Positions 27,570 to 36,908 of a stretch of DNA of 64,000 bases are shown piece by piece. Numbering within the stretch: position 1 is the stretch's first letter; each line of letters opens with the position of its first letter. The stretch comes from Mycobacteroides salmoniphilum (GTDB lineage Bacteria; Actinomycetota; Actinomycetes; Mycobacteriales; Mycobacteriaceae). The stretch is from contig NZ_CP024633.1 of assembly GCF_004924335.1 (NCBI RefSeq), positions 1,054,001-1,118,000 of the forward strand, read 5' to 3'. Both the position numbers and the translations under genes were made by a program. Below the pieces are notes generated by a model that was not told the DNA's origin, did not search any database, and was given only the letters and a program-made list of their open reading frames with translations.

Positions 27570-29039
27570 ATGGCACTCCTGGCCGATGGTGACAGTGATC
27601 TGTTCATCGACGGAAAGTTGATTCCCGGAGGTGCCGGGCGGTTCCCGACGGTGAACCCGGCCACCGAGGAGGTGCTCGGTACCGCGGCCGATGCCGACAT
27701 CGATGACATGAGCCATGCCATCGAGGCGGCGCGTCGGGCGTTCGACGACACCGATTGGTCACGGGATGTGGGTCTGCGCGTGCAGTGTCTCCGTCAGCTG
27801 CGCGATGGCATGAGGGCTCATGTCGAAGAATTGCGAGAACTGACCATCGCCGAGGTGGGGGCGCCCCGGATGCTGACCGCCGGTGCGCAGCTCGAGGGGC
27901 CGGTGGACGATCTGCGCTTCGCCGCCGATACCGCGGAATCCTTTGACTGGAACGCCGATCTCGGTGTCGCCGCGCCTATGGGTATCAAGACCAGGCGCAC
28001 CCTCGCTCGTGAGGCCGTCGGCGTGGTCGGGGCGGTGACGCCGTGGAACTTTCCGCATCAGATCAACCTCGCCAAGGTCGGCCCGGCGCTGGCGGCTGGT
28101 AACACCCTGATACTCAAGCCGGCACCGGATACCCCATGGTGTGCAGCGGTACTGGGGCGAATCATCGCCGAACACACCGACTTTCCGCCGGGCGTCTTCA
28201 ACATCGTCACCGCCAGTGATCACCGCATCGGTGCGCTGCTGTCGACGGATCCCCGGGTGGACATGGTGTCGTTCACCGGCTCCACGGCGACCGGGCGCGC
28301 GGTGATGACCGATGCGGCCGCCACCGTCAAGAAGGTGTTTCTGGAACTCGGCGGCAAGTCGGCATTCATTGTGCTTGACGACGCAGAGCTGAGCGGGGCG
28401 TGCTCCGTCGCCGGATTTACCGCGGCCATGCATGCCGGCCAGGGTTGCGCGATCACCACCCGGTTGGTGGTGCCGCGCGCACGCTATGACGAGGCGGTGC
28501 AGGCGGCGGCGGCGACCATGGGTTCCCTGAAACCGGGGGATCCCAACAAGCCGGGAACCGTATGTGGACCGGTTATCTCGGCGCGCCAGCGCGACAGGGT
28601 CCAGTCCTATTTGGATCTGGCTATCGCCGAGGGTGGTTCGTTCGCCTGTGGAGGCGGGCGACCCGAGGGCAAGGATCGAGGTTTCTATATCGAGCCCACC
28701 GTCGTCGCCGGGCTGACCAACGACGCACGGGTGGCACGCGAGGAGATCTTCGGTCCCGTACTCGTGGTGATCGCGCACGACGGCGACGACGACGCGGTGC
28801 GGATCGCCAACGATTCACCGTATGGACTGTCCGGGACGGTCTTCAGTGGGGACGACGAACGCGCGGCGCGGGTCGCGTCGCGGCTACGGGTCGGAACCGT
28901 GAATGTCAACGGCGGTGTCTGGTACTCCGCAGACGCCCCCTTCGGTGGGTACAAGCAATCGGGTATCGGCAGGGAAATGGGTGTAGCCGGTTTCGAGGAG
29001 TACCTGGAAACCAAAGTCATTGCAACGGCTGTGAAGTAG
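27570..29039 (+). CDS. aldA: NAD(P)-dependent aldehyde dehydrogenase AldA (Rv0768-like)
   Basis: The 489-residue ALDH has P-W-N-F-P, the general-base Glu in L-E-L-G-G-K-S at about 260 and the catalytic Cys in G-Q-G-C-A near 292. It heads the rightward chain divergent from the TetR gene, corresponding to Rv0768. It probably oxidises aldehydes produced by the P450/SDR enzymes. GTGGGATGAGGTG supplies a weak ribosome site before the ATG. Confidence 0.92.
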   Translation: MALLADGDSDLFIDGKLIPGGAGRFPTVNPATEEVLGTAADADIDDMSHAIEAARRAFDDTDWSRDVGLRVQCLRQLRDGMRAHVEELRELTIAEVGAPRMLTAGAQLEGPVDDLRFAADTAESFDWNADLGVAAPMGIKTRRTLAREAVGVVGAVTPWNFPHQINLAKVGPALAAGNTLILKPAPDTPWCAAVLGRIIAEHTDFPPGVFNIVTASDHRIGALLSTDPRVDMVSFTGSTATGRAVMTDAAATVKKVFLELGGKSAFIVLDDAELSGACSVAGFTAAMHAGQGCAITTRLVVPRARYDEAVQAAAATMGSLKPGDPNKPGTVCGPVISARQRDRVQSYLDLAIAEGGSFACGGGRPEGKDRGFYIEPTVVAGLTNDARVAREEIFGPVLVVIAHDGDDDAVRIANDSPYGLSGTVFSGDDERAARVASRLRVGTVNVNGGVWYSADAPFGGYKQSGIGREMGVAGFEEYLETKVIATAVK

Positions 29040-29052
29040 GAAGGATCGTAAC

Positions 29053-29814
29053 GTGAGTTCGACTGGGCAGTTCGAGGGCAAGGTGGCCATCGTCACCGGC
29101 GCCGCGCAAGGCATCGGTGAGGCGTACGCGCATGCCCTGGCGCGCGAGGGCGCGGCGGTGGTGGTCGCCGATATCAACGCCGAGTTGGGCGAGAGCGTCG
29201 CCAAACAGATCGTGGCCGATGGTGGTAAGGCCCTCTTCGCGAACGTCGACGTCTCCGATCCCGATTCAGCAATAGCCATGGCGGACAAGGCTGTCTCCGA
29301 GTTCGGCGGTATCGACTTTCTGGTGAACAACGCGGCGATCTACGGCGGTATGAAGCTCGATCTACTGCTGTCGGTGCCGTGGGATTACTACAAGAAGTTC
29401 ATGAGCGTGAACCAGGACGGGGCGCTGGTGTGTACCCGGGCCGTGTACAAGCACATCGCCAAGCGCGGAGGCGGTGCTATCGTCAACCAATCCTCTACGG
29501 CGGCATGGCTGTACTCGGGCTTCTACGGACTGGCGAAGGTGGGCATCAATGGCCTCACCCAGCAGCTGTCCCGCGAATTGGGCGGGCAGAAGATCCGCAT
29601 CAACGCCATCGCGCCGGGGCCTACCGACACCGAGGCCACTCGCGGCACCGTGCCGGAGCAGTTCCGCAGCGAACTGGTCAAAAACATCCCGCTGAGCCGG
29701 ATGGGCACCGTCGACGACATGGTGGGCATGTGCCTGTTCCTGCTGTCGGACAAGGCGTCCTGGATCACCGGTCAGGTGTTCAACGTCGATGGCGGACAGA
29801 TCATCCGATCATGA
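29053..29814 (+). CDS. Short-chain dehydrogenase/reductase (Rv0769-like)
   Basis: The 253-residue SDR has T-G-A-A-Q-G-I-G at about 14-21, N-N-A-A, catalytic Ser in N-Q-S-S and Tyr/Lys in F-Y-G-L-A-K. The GTG start at 29053 follows AAGGA. Its stop overlaps the next start by ATGA. Corresponds to Rv0769. Confidence 0.9.
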   Translation: MSSTGQFEGKVAIVTGAAQGIGEAYAHALAREGAAVVVADINAELGESVAKQIVADGGKALFANVDVSDPDSAIAMADKAVSEFGGIDFLVNNAAIYGGMKLDLLLSVPWDYYKKFMSVNQDGALVCTRAVYKHIAKRGGGAIVNQSSTAAWLYSGFYGLAKVGINGLTQQLSRELGGQKIRINAIAPGPTDTEATRGTVPEQFRSELVKNIPLSRMGTVDDMVGMCLFLLSDKASWITGQVFNVDGGQIIRS

Positions 29815-30683
29815 CGCAGTCTGCCCTCAAATTGGGGTACATCGGTCTGGGTAACATGGGTGCTCCCATGGCCCAGCGACTTGTCGACTGGCCCGGCGGG
29901 CTCACGGTTTTCGATCTGCGGGCCGAGGCTGTGGCAACGCTGGTCGAGGCGGGTGCGCGCGCGGCGGACGGCCTGGCCGATCTCGCGGATGCCGACCTGA
30001 TCAGCGTCACGGTGCTGGACGACGCGCAGGTACGTGAGGTCATCGGGGAGCTGGCGCCGAAGGTAAAGCGCGGCACCATTATCGCGATCCACTCCACCAT
30101 CAGCGACACCACGGCCGTCGAACTCGCACAACACTGGGCGCCCAAGGACATCCACGTCATCGATGCGCCGGTGAGCGGCGGCGCTCCGGGGGCACACAAG
30201 GGTGAGCTTGCCACCATGGTCGGCGCCGACGATGAGACATTCGCGCGGGTCAAGGAACCCTTGTCGAAGTGGGCGTCACTGGTGATTCATGCCGGCGCGC
30301 CGGGCGCGGGGACCCGAATGAAATTGGCGCGCAATCTCCTCCATTTTGTAGCCTTTACCGCGGCGGGGGAGGCGCAGCGACTGGCCGAAAGTTGCGGGCT
30401 GGACATCACCGATCTGGGCAAGGTGGTGCGCCACACCGATGCCATCACCGGCGGGCCGGGCGCCATCATGCTGCGAGACACCACCGCACCGGTGGCATCG
30501 GACAGCTTCTGGCATCCCATCTTCACGCATGTGCGCGGTCTCGGCGAAAAGGACCTGAGCCTGGCATTGGCACTGGGTGAAGAGCAGTCAGTCCAGCTGC
30601 CGCTGGCGACGTTGGCCCGTGAGCGTCTGGCCGCGAGTCTTGGTGTGCCCCATGCTGTGCCGTCTACGGAGGGAGAGATCTAA
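29811..30683 (+). CDS. Beta-hydroxyacid dehydrogenase-type NAD-binding oxidoreductase (Rv0770-like)
   Basis: The 290-residue protein has the N-terminal G-L-G-N-M-G NAD motif, the substrate loop G-G-A-P-G-A-H-K-G and the conserved catalytic Lys in R-M-K-L-A-R-N of the 3-hydroxyisobutyrate/tartronate-semialdehyde reductase family. Coupled by overlap to both neighbours (ATGA and TAATG). Corresponds to Rv0770. The substrate is unknown. Confidence 0.88.
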   Translation: MTQSALKLGYIGLGNMGAPMAQRLVDWPGGLTVFDLRAEAVATLVEAGARAADGLADLADADLISVTVLDDAQVREVIGELAPKVKRGTIIAIHSTISDTTAVELAQHWAPKDIHVIDAPVSGGAPGAHKGELATMVGADDETFARVKEPLSKWASLVIHAGAPGAGTRMKLARNLLHFVAFTAAGEAQRLAESCGLDITDLGKVVRHTDAITGGPGAIMLRDTTAPVASDSFWHPIFTHVRGLGEKDLSLALALGEEQSVQLPLATLARERLAASLGVPHAVPSTEGEI

Positions 30684-31066
30684 TGGATGAGCTGCGCCGC
30701 AAGGGGCTGGACAAGATGAAAGAGGTCTACGGCTGGGACATGCCCGACCTGCCCGGCGACTATTTCAAGTACACCGCAGAGCATCTCTTCGGCACCATTT
30801 GGGATAGGCCCGAGCTGTCCATGCGTGATCGCCGGCTGCTGCTCCTCGGCGCGGTGAGTGCCCTGGGGCTCGACGAGATCCTGGAGATCCAGACGGGGGC
30901 CGCGCTCAAGAACGCTGAGCTCACCGATGCCGAGCTGCGGGAGGTCGCGCTGTTCATCACGCACTACGTCGGGTGGCCACTGGGCCAACGGGTCAACAAG
31001 CACGTCGAGATGGCCATAGCAAAAAACAATGAAGCCAAACGTGCGAAAGAGTCAAAGGGTGACTAG
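30683..31066 (+). CDS. Carboxymuconolactone decarboxylase/AhpD-fold protein (Rv0771-like)
   Basis: The 127-residue protein has the all-helical carboxymuconolactone-decarboxylase fold, with the R-R-L-L-L-L-G-A-V and E-I-Q-T-G-A-A-L-K segments of the family. It has no C-x-x-C motif, so it is not a peroxidase-type AhpD. It overlaps the preceding stop by one base. Corresponds to Rv0771. Confidence 0.85.
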   Translation: MDELRRKGLDKMKEVYGWDMPDLPGDYFKYTAEHLFGTIWDRPELSMRDRRLLLLGAVSALGLDEILEIQTGAALKNAELTDAELREVALFITHYVGWPLGQRVNKHVEMAIAKNNEAKRAKESKGD

Positions 31067-32282
31067 CCGATTCTCCGGGTTGTCCCAGGGCCAGTTGGCG
31101 GTCCTGGTTCCGGAGCTGCTGCTCATCGGTCAGCTTATTGACCGTTCCGGAATGGCTTACTGCATACAGCATTTCGGAAGAGAGGAGATGCTGCAGGTCG
31201 CCATCGAGGAATGGGCGTCATCCAGCCCGATCTACACCCGGCGCATGCAGAAGGCGCTGCGGTTCGAGGGCGACGATGTGATTACCATCTTCAAGGGTAT
31301 GCAGCTCGACATCGGGGCCCCGCCACAGTTCATGGACTTCCGGTACACCGTGCATGACAAGTGGCACGGGGAGTTTCATCTTGACCACTGCGGCGCGCTG
31401 CTCGATGTGGAACCGCTCGGACCTGACTACGTGACGGGCATGTGTCACGACATCGAGGACCCCACATTCGATGCGACGGCATTCGCCACCAACCCGCATG
31501 CGCAGGTTCGGCCGATTCACCGGCCTCCGCGCACGCCTGCGGATCGGCATCCGCATTGCGCATGGACGGTGACCATCGACGAGTCCTATCCGGCGGTGTC
31601 CGGGATTCCCGCTCTGGACGTGGTCGGCGCGTCTGTGGCCGCCGGTTGGGAATTGGACGCTATCGATACCGCCGATGCGGGGGCCTCCGACTACGCCGGG
31701 CCCCTGCTGTCCGACCTGGATTTCGGTGCCTTCTCGCATTCGGCGCTGGTGCGGATAGCCGACGAGATCTGTCTGCAGATGCATCTCCTGTTTCTTGGGT
31801 TCTCGATCGCGGTAGGCAAGAGGGCTCCCGATGCCGAGTTGGCGCGCACCATTCGCACCCAACAGCTCATCGGTATTGCGGGTGTCGCCGCGGCGCGGAT
31901 CAAGCAGGCGTTGCAGGTACCCGACGGGATCGACGGAGTGCTGCAGGTACTCCACGTGCACCCGCTGTTGAATCCCGTCGGATACGTGAACGCCGAAATC
32001 TCCGATGGCCGGCTCCAGGTGTGGGGGTCACCCGCTCACCAGGAGCAGGCCTGGATCTCGCTGTGTGGGCCCGCGGAAACACGGCCGTTGCAGGCGATCG
32101 CGACCGCGGTCGATCCGCATTTCGGTGTGGAGGTTTCGGGGAATGCCGAGGAATGGGTGGCGGTATTCACCGAGCATGAGGGTGAGGACAAGCAGCTGCC
32201 CGAGGTGATGATCGCCAATGTCAGCGGGGGATCGCGGTTCGTCTTCGAGCCGCGCAAGTCGCTGCCGCTGACGGTGGTCTGA
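31059..32282 (+). CDS. Uncharacterised 407-residue protein of the aldA operon
   Basis: I do not recognise the family. The protein is soluble with no signal peptide. A cysteine- and histidine-containing central segment is striking: H-L-D-H-C-G followed about 20 residues later by M-C-H-D, a spacing that could suit a metal or haem site. A proline-rich H-R-P-P-R-T-P linker follows, and then a helical region. It begins inside the last codons of the preceding gene (8-base overlap), so it belongs to the same transcript. The GTG at 31059 is chosen; an ATG 30 bases upstream is also open. It has no obvious counterpart in the Rv0768-Rv0771 operon. Confidence 0.7.
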   Translation: MTSRFSGLSQGQLAVLVPELLLIGQLIDRSGMAYCIQHFGREEMLQVAIEEWASSSPIYTRRMQKALRFEGDDVITIFKGMQLDIGAPPQFMDFRYTVHDKWHGEFHLDHCGALLDVEPLGPDYVTGMCHDIEDPTFDATAFATNPHAQVRPIHRPPRTPADRHPHCAWTVTIDESYPAVSGIPALDVVGASVAAGWELDAIDTADAGASDYAGPLLSDLDFGAFSHSALVRIADEICLQMHLLFLGFSIAVGKRAPDAELARTIRTQQLIGIAGVAAARIKQALQVPDGIDGVLQVLHVHPLLNPVGYVNAEISDGRLQVWGSPAHQEQAWISLCGPAETRPLQAIATAVDPHFGVEVSGNAEEWVAVFTEHEGEDKQLPEVMIANVSGGSRFVFEPRKSLPLTVV

Positions 32283-32289
32283 GGTGCTG

Positions 32290-33822
32290 ATGGCAAAGAG
32301 CTCGAAATATGTTGTGCGGGTTCCTGTTCAGGTGCAGACCGCGAACGGGGTCGTGGAGGGGTTTCGCGATAATGGTGTGCATCGCTTTCGTGCCATACCG
32401 TACGCCGAGCCTCCGGTGGGTGCTTTACGTCTGCGCAGCCCAGCGCCCGCGAAGCCCTGGGTAGGTGTGCTGCCGTGTGATTCTTGGAAATCGGCGTCAC
32501 CGCAGAAACGTATCTACGTACCGCTCTCGATCAATAGGTTCCAGGCGGTCAGCGAGGACTGTCTGACGGTGAACGTGACTGTGCCGGAAGAGACCTCTAC
32601 GGAGGCCCTGCCGGTGATGTTCTACATCCACGGCGGCGCCTATGTTTTGGGGAGTTCCGCACTGGCCTTGTACGACGGCGCCGACCTTGCGCGGCGCGGC
32701 TGTGTTTTCGTCTCCGTGAACTATCGGGTGGGGGCCTATGGCGCCATCGACCTGTCCTCCCTGTCGGATGACCGGCATACCATCGACAGCAATCTGTACC
32801 TGCGCGATTTGGTGCTGGCACTGCAGTGGGTGCGCGACAACATCGCGGCCTTCGGCGGAGACCCCAACAGTGTCACGATCTTTGGAGAAAGTGCCGGGGC
32901 GCATTGTGTCCAAATGCTGTTGACCGTTCCGGCGGCCGCCGGGTTGTTCCAGCGCGCGATCTGCCAGAGCACGGCCAGCGGAATGATCCACACCCGGGAC
33001 GAAGCGGCGGCCAATGCGCGCCGGCTCGTCGAGTATCTCGGTATCGACGTCCGCGGCCCCGCTGGGGCGGTCATCAATGCCAGACCGCGCGATCTCGTGC
33101 GGGCGACACACCGGCTACTCACCGCGAAAACCAGGGAATCGGCCTTCTCGTTGGGCGTGGGCCCCAGCATCGACGGTGAGGTTGTGCCCGATGACCCGAT
33201 CGCGATGATGGAACGCGGTGAGGCGCATCGGGTCCCGCTCATCATCGGATATAACGCGGAAGAGGTTCGGTTGTTCAACCGACTGCTGACCCGGGTGATG
33301 TCGTTGTCCCGGTTTGACGCCCGTGCTGTTGCGAGCACCCTCGGCGCGCTGAGCCCGGAGGCCGCGAAGCGGGTGATCGACTCCTATGAGGGCTACCCGT
33401 CCAAGGCTGCCCTGGTGCGTCTCATGGGTGATGCGATGTTCGGCTCGGAGGCCTGGCGGGTGGCGCAGGCGCACAGCCATCACTCATCGGTCTACTTCTA
33501 CCGGTACGACTACGCGCCGCGACCGCTGCGACGGTTCGGGCCGGGGGCCGCGCATGCGACGGAACTGTTCGCGGTGTTCGGCCTCTTCAAGCGTTGGCCC
33601 GCGTTGGCAGGGAAGAGAGATATGCATGACGCGCTGGCGCTGACGGAGGATATCCAGAGCCGTTGGCTCGCCTTCTCGCGGACGGGTATCCCGGGCATCG
33701 AGTGGCCGGTCTACACGGAGCCGGAGCACGCCGTCATGGTGTTCGACCAGCATCGGCGTATCGAGCTGGACCCGCAGCGCGCGCAGCGGGAGTTGTGGCG
33801 CGATATAAGCCGAGCAGCCTGA
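32290..33822 (+). CDS. Type-B carboxylesterase/lipase
   Basis: The 510-residue protein is a carboxylesterase family (COesterase) member. The oxyanion H-G-G-A-Y is at about 114-118, and the nucleophile Ser at about 201 in G-E-S-A-G-A-H. The acid residue is probably in N-A-E-E near 310 and the His lies in A-A-H-A-T-E-L near 424. No signal peptide is visible. GAGG precedes the ATG by 5 bases, which favours 32290 over the GTG 6 bases upstream. It follows the unknown gene by 7 bases. Confidence 0.9.
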   Translation: MAKSSKYVVRVPVQVQTANGVVEGFRDNGVHRFRAIPYAEPPVGALRLRSPAPAKPWVGVLPCDSWKSASPQKRIYVPLSINRFQAVSEDCLTVNVTVPEETSTEALPVMFYIHGGAYVLGSSALALYDGADLARRGCVFVSVNYRVGAYGAIDLSSLSDDRHTIDSNLYLRDLVLALQWVRDNIAAFGGDPNSVTIFGESAGAHCVQMLLTVPAAAGLFQRAICQSTASGMIHTRDEAAANARRLVEYLGIDVRGPAGAVINARPRDLVRATHRLLTAKTRESAFSLGVGPSIDGEVVPDDPIAMMERGEAHRVPLIIGYNAEEVRLFNRLLTRVMSLSRFDARAVASTLGALSPEAAKRVIDSYEGYPSKAALVRLMGDAMFGSEAWRVAQAHSHHSSVYFYRYDYAPRPLRRFGPGAAHATELFAVFGLFKRWPALAGKRDMHDALALTEDIQSRWLAFSRTGIPGIEWPVYTEPEHAVMVFDQHRRIELDPQRAQRELWRDISRAA

Positions 33823-33868
33823 GCGGTTCTTGCGGGAACTTGCCACCAGACTGCTGCGTTGACGGTCA

Positions 33869-34456
33869 ATGCCAGCTGCTCAGGATGAATTCGACCGCCA
33901 GCTCGCCCATCTGACCGAACGTGGGTACCCGGTGAGCGACCGCGCCGCCGAGCTTCGTACTCGGGTCGCTGATCTTCCGCCGTCCACCGTCGATCCCGCC
34001 GATCATATTCCCTTCGTTCTCGCCGTCACCGGAACCAGCTATGAGCAGACGGCGCCGCTGATGAGCTTGAATGGGCGCAACGGGTTTCATGTCATGGATG
34101 ACGGCGATACCGAGGTGTACCAGCCGATCGTGGAGATCCCGGATCAGGCCTATCTGCTCACCGATATCGACACCGGGAGCGAGTTCTGCAATGTGACACC
34201 GGAGCAGGCATTGGCGACAATCACCGCCCGCGGACGCAGTCCGCTGACTATTGACGAGGGCATCGCGCTGGTGCTCGCGCGACCGGACATGCTGCGCAAG
34301 AACAAATGTTTCTCACTGGCGGCCTCCCGCGGGAAGGGACAGCGGGTGCCTGCCATCTGGATCTCTGATCGCAAGCCCAAGCTCGGTTGGTGCTGGGACC
34401 GCAATCCGCACACTTGGCTGGGCACCGCCTCATGCGGTGGCCGGGTAGTCCCGTAG
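33869..34456 (+). CDS. DUF5701 family protein
   Basis: The 195-residue soluble protein matches the DUF5701 pattern: an N-terminal helix with R-G-Y-P, the N-G-R-N-G-F segment, Y-Q-P-I-x-E-I-P-D and a C-terminal W-C-W-D-R-N-P-H block. Function is not known. It follows the esterase by 46 bases and may be transcribed with it. Confidence 0.75.
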   Translation: MPAAQDEFDRQLAHLTERGYPVSDRAAELRTRVADLPPSTVDPADHIPFVLAVTGTSYEQTAPLMSLNGRNGFHVMDDGDTEVYQPIVEIPDQAYLLTDIDTGSEFCNVTPEQALATITARGRSPLTIDEGIALVLARPDMLRKNKCFSLAASRGKGQRVPAIWISDRKPKLGWCWDRNPHTWLGTASCGGRVVP

Positions 34457-34486
34457 CTCCAAGGTCCGGCACCTGTCACACTGTTA

Positions 34487-35887
34487 GTGATGGTGGCGAT
34501 GTCGGCACTGGTGTTCGGACTCAGCTGGTGGCTGGGTCTGTATCTGCTGGCGCGCAACCCGCGAAAGCCCGTCTTGGTCCTCGCCGCGATCGGGCTGATC
34601 GGCTACTCCCTCGTCGTGGCACTCGACGCTATCCGGGTCACCGCGGGTTCCGATGCCGAACTCCTGGGTCGCATCGAGGTCTTCACCGCGATCATCCCGA
34701 GCGTTGCCTGGCTGCTGGTGCTGCTTGAACTCACCAACACCGGCGACCGGTGGCGTGATCGCGCCGCGATGGCGATACCCGGCGCTGTCCTGGCCGTCGT
34801 GCTGCTCGTGGGGGCGTCGCTAGCGGGCACCATCGCGGGTCCCGCACAGCTCGGGCACTGGATCATGTTCTATGCCAATGGGACCGCCGCCATCGGGGCC
34901 GCCATTCGGTTGTTCCGCCGACGTGCCTCGATACCCGGTTCGGCACGGGGCGTTGTCCTGGTCGCCACCATGTTCTTCACCCTCGGCGACGCTCAGCTGA
35001 TCATCCCGCTCGGTATCTTGCCGAGCTGGCTGGCGTTGGCGTCGACAGGTTTCGACCTGGTGCTACTTGGTCTGGGTGTTGCGCTCTGGGACGCCTTCGA
35101 CGAGGGGCAGGCGCTGCGCGGCGACATGCTGCGCTCCTTTGTCGCCTCCATTCTCGTCGGAGCGTTGTTCGGCGCCCAGGCCATGGTCGGCATCGCTGTC
35201 GTCGGTCAATCGGTCGCTCTGGTGGTCCTGCTGTTCACCAGCGTGGGCCTGGCCATCTGTATCCAGGTGCAATCGGGCCCCTTCGCGGACTTCCTTGACC
35301 GCCTGGCCTTCTCGCGTTCCCCGCAGCTACGTCACGAGCGTTCCGAGCTGCGCAGCACCGAGGCGGCACTGCCGTTGAAATCGGCATCGCCCATCGAGGG
35401 CGTCGACGACGAGACGTTCACCCGGCTGACGCGCCGGGCCCTGAGCCACTACGGCGATCTCGCCAAACTCGTCGCCAGCCCGCTCACATCGCTGCCCGCC
35501 ATCGATGAACGCCTCACCGATCGCGGCGCCTCTGATCAGCCTGTCGAACGAGCCAACGAACTCAGAGCGGTGCTCGCCGAATCCATCTCACGGCTCAAAC
35601 CGCGGGATGACGGGGATTTTGGCACCACCGATCAATGGCGTTACTACAACGCCCTGTACTTCCCGTATGTCATGGGCGTGCGAGCGTACGCACAAGGCGC
35701 GACGGCCGCGGGATTGGACCCGGTAGCGCGTCAAGCGTGGCAGTGGCTGGTCACTGAGGTGCCGCAGCGTTCACTGCATAACTGGCAGAACGCCGCGGCC
35801 AAACTCATCGCCGCGGACCTGCGCGTGCAGACCGCCCCCGCGCCGAATGGTCTTCGCACGACTGGCTCATCACCAGTTCCGCGGTAG
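34487..35887 (+). CDS. Multi-pass membrane protein with a cytoplasmic C-terminal helical domain
   Basis: The 466-residue protein has about seven to eight transmembrane helices in residues 1-260, in a layout like the histidine-kinase 7TM sensor modules. An uncharacterised hydrophilic domain (about 270-466) follows, with Y-Y-N-A-L-Y-F-P-Y-V-M-G and a Q-A-W-Q-W-L stretch. No kinase H/N/G boxes are present, so it is not a histidine kinase. Its 3' end overlaps the convergent oxygenase gene by 18 bases. Function unknown. Confidence 0.7.
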   Translation: MMVAMSALVFGLSWWLGLYLLARNPRKPVLVLAAIGLIGYSLVVALDAIRVTAGSDAELLGRIEVFTAIIPSVAWLLVLLELTNTGDRWRDRAAMAIPGAVLAVVLLVGASLAGTIAGPAQLGHWIMFYANGTAAIGAAIRLFRRRASIPGSARGVVLVATMFFTLGDAQLIIPLGILPSWLALASTGFDLVLLGLGVALWDAFDEGQALRGDMLRSFVASILVGALFGAQAMVGIAVVGQSVALVVLLFTSVGLAICIQVQSGPFADFLDRLAFSRSPQLRHERSELRSTEAALPLKSASPIEGVDDETFTRLTRRALSHYGDLAKLVASPLTSLPAIDERLTDRGASDQPVERANELRAVLAESISRLKPRDDGDFGTTDQWRYYNALYFPYVMGVRAYAQGATAAGLDPVARQAWQWLVTEVPQRSLHNWQNAAAKLIAADLRVQTAPAPNGLRTTGSSPVPR

Positions 35888-36781
35888 CCGTCCCCGTTCG
35901 CGCCGCCATCCGGCATGGCTGCCCGGATGCCATCTCCACGATGTCGGGATGAAGGGCCACGCCAGTGGCACGGCCCGCAGTAGCGCGCGGTAGGCCGTCT
36001 CGTCCGCCAGGTTCCAGCGGATCCCAAAACGTTTGCGTACCTGGGGCGGCAAGCCACCGTAGATCGTCAGCCGGAGCGGAGGTGCCAACGCCATACGCAT
36101 CGGCGCCGTGGGCAAGGCAAGTCTCGCGGCCGGCTTTAGATAAGGCGCCACCGGTAGATACGGAGACTTGCTCATATCGGGGACGGCACGTCCCTCGATG
36201 ACCTTCATCAGATAGTCGGCCGCGGGGTTGGGTGCGAGCACCTCGTCGCAGTATCGGTCCCACTCCTGTTGGAATGCGGCTCTATTCGGTGGCAGCGGCT
36301 GCTCGCTCATCGCGTACCGGCGATACCATTCGACACCCTCCTGGTAGAGCTGCTCACGTTCGGCGTCGGTGAGCCGGTAGGACGAGTAGCGGTCCACCGT
36401 CTGTTCGACCATCACCTGAAACGTGGCGTGAGCCCACCAGAAGGTCGTCGGGTTCAGCGCGTGGTAGCGGACGCCGTCGGGCTGGGTTCCCTTGATATCG
36501 CGGTGAAAGTCCCGCACCTTCATGCCGGTGCCGGCCGCGGGATCGTCGTACACGGTGCCGAGGATCGGGGGCAGCGAGCGGAACACTCTGTCCACGGGAT
36601 CTGCGAAGAAGTTCGAGTGCTCGATCAGTGCGTAGCCGATGGCGGGATCCATCGTTTGCAGGAGTCCGGCGGTGCCGCCGGTGAGCGCGATACGCATATC
36701 ACCAGCCCAGCGCCATAACAGTGAACGACGGTCCAGCTGGGCACCGGGTGCGATAGAGATGACATCCGCTGTTGTCATCAT
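35870..36781 (-). CDS. Oxygenase MpaB family protein (DUF2236)
   Basis: The 303-residue helical protein fits DUF2236/MpaB, the family of latex-clearing protein and the b-type haem oxygenases. It has the M-D-P-A-I-G-Y-A-L-I-E-H-S region, an R-D-F-H-R-D-I-K-G motif with the conserved R-x-F-H, and A-H-A-T-F near 135. These residues are expected haem ligands or neighbours. Two consecutive ATG codons (36781, 36778) lie inside a palindrome; no Shine-Dalgarno sequence is seen. It overlaps the convergent membrane protein gene by 18 bases. Confidence 0.82.
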   Translation of the reverse strand: MMTTADVISIAPGAQLDRRSLLWRWAGDMRIALTGGTAGLLQTMDPAIGYALIEHSNFFADPVDRVFRSLPPILGTVYDDPAAGTGMKVRDFHRDIKGTQPDGVRYHALNPTTFWWAHATFQVMVEQTVDRYSSYRLTDAEREQLYQEGVEWYRRYAMSEQPLPPNRAAFQQEWDRYCDEVLAPNPAADYLMKVIEGRAVPDMSKSPYLPVAPYLKPAARLALPTAPMRMALAPPLRLTIYGGLPPQVRKRFGIRWNLADETAYRALLRAVPLAWPFIPTSWRWHPGSHAGWRRERGRLPRNW

Positions 36782-36793
36782 CAGATGATGGCA
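36773..36793. promoter_or_regulatory. Palindrome spanning the MpaB-family start codons
   Basis: CATCATC-A-GATGATG is a perfect 7-base inverted repeat, extended to 10 bases with one mismatch per arm. It covers both candidate ATG codons of the oxygenase gene, so it could be an operator over a leaderless start. Confidence 0.35.
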
Positions 36794-36908
36794 CAGCACG
36801 CGGCGAATTGGCAGGAATTGGCAGCGTCGAATGTCGAGATGGCAGTGCATCAGCGGCAATGTCGGTGGTGTCAGCTTTCGCACAGAGCTTTCTCACAAGG
36901 AGTCCCTC

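Noticed and set aside
27759..28778. 339-codon minus-strand frame over aldA
   Set aside because: Mirror frame of an aldehyde dehydrogenase with intact Cys and Glu.
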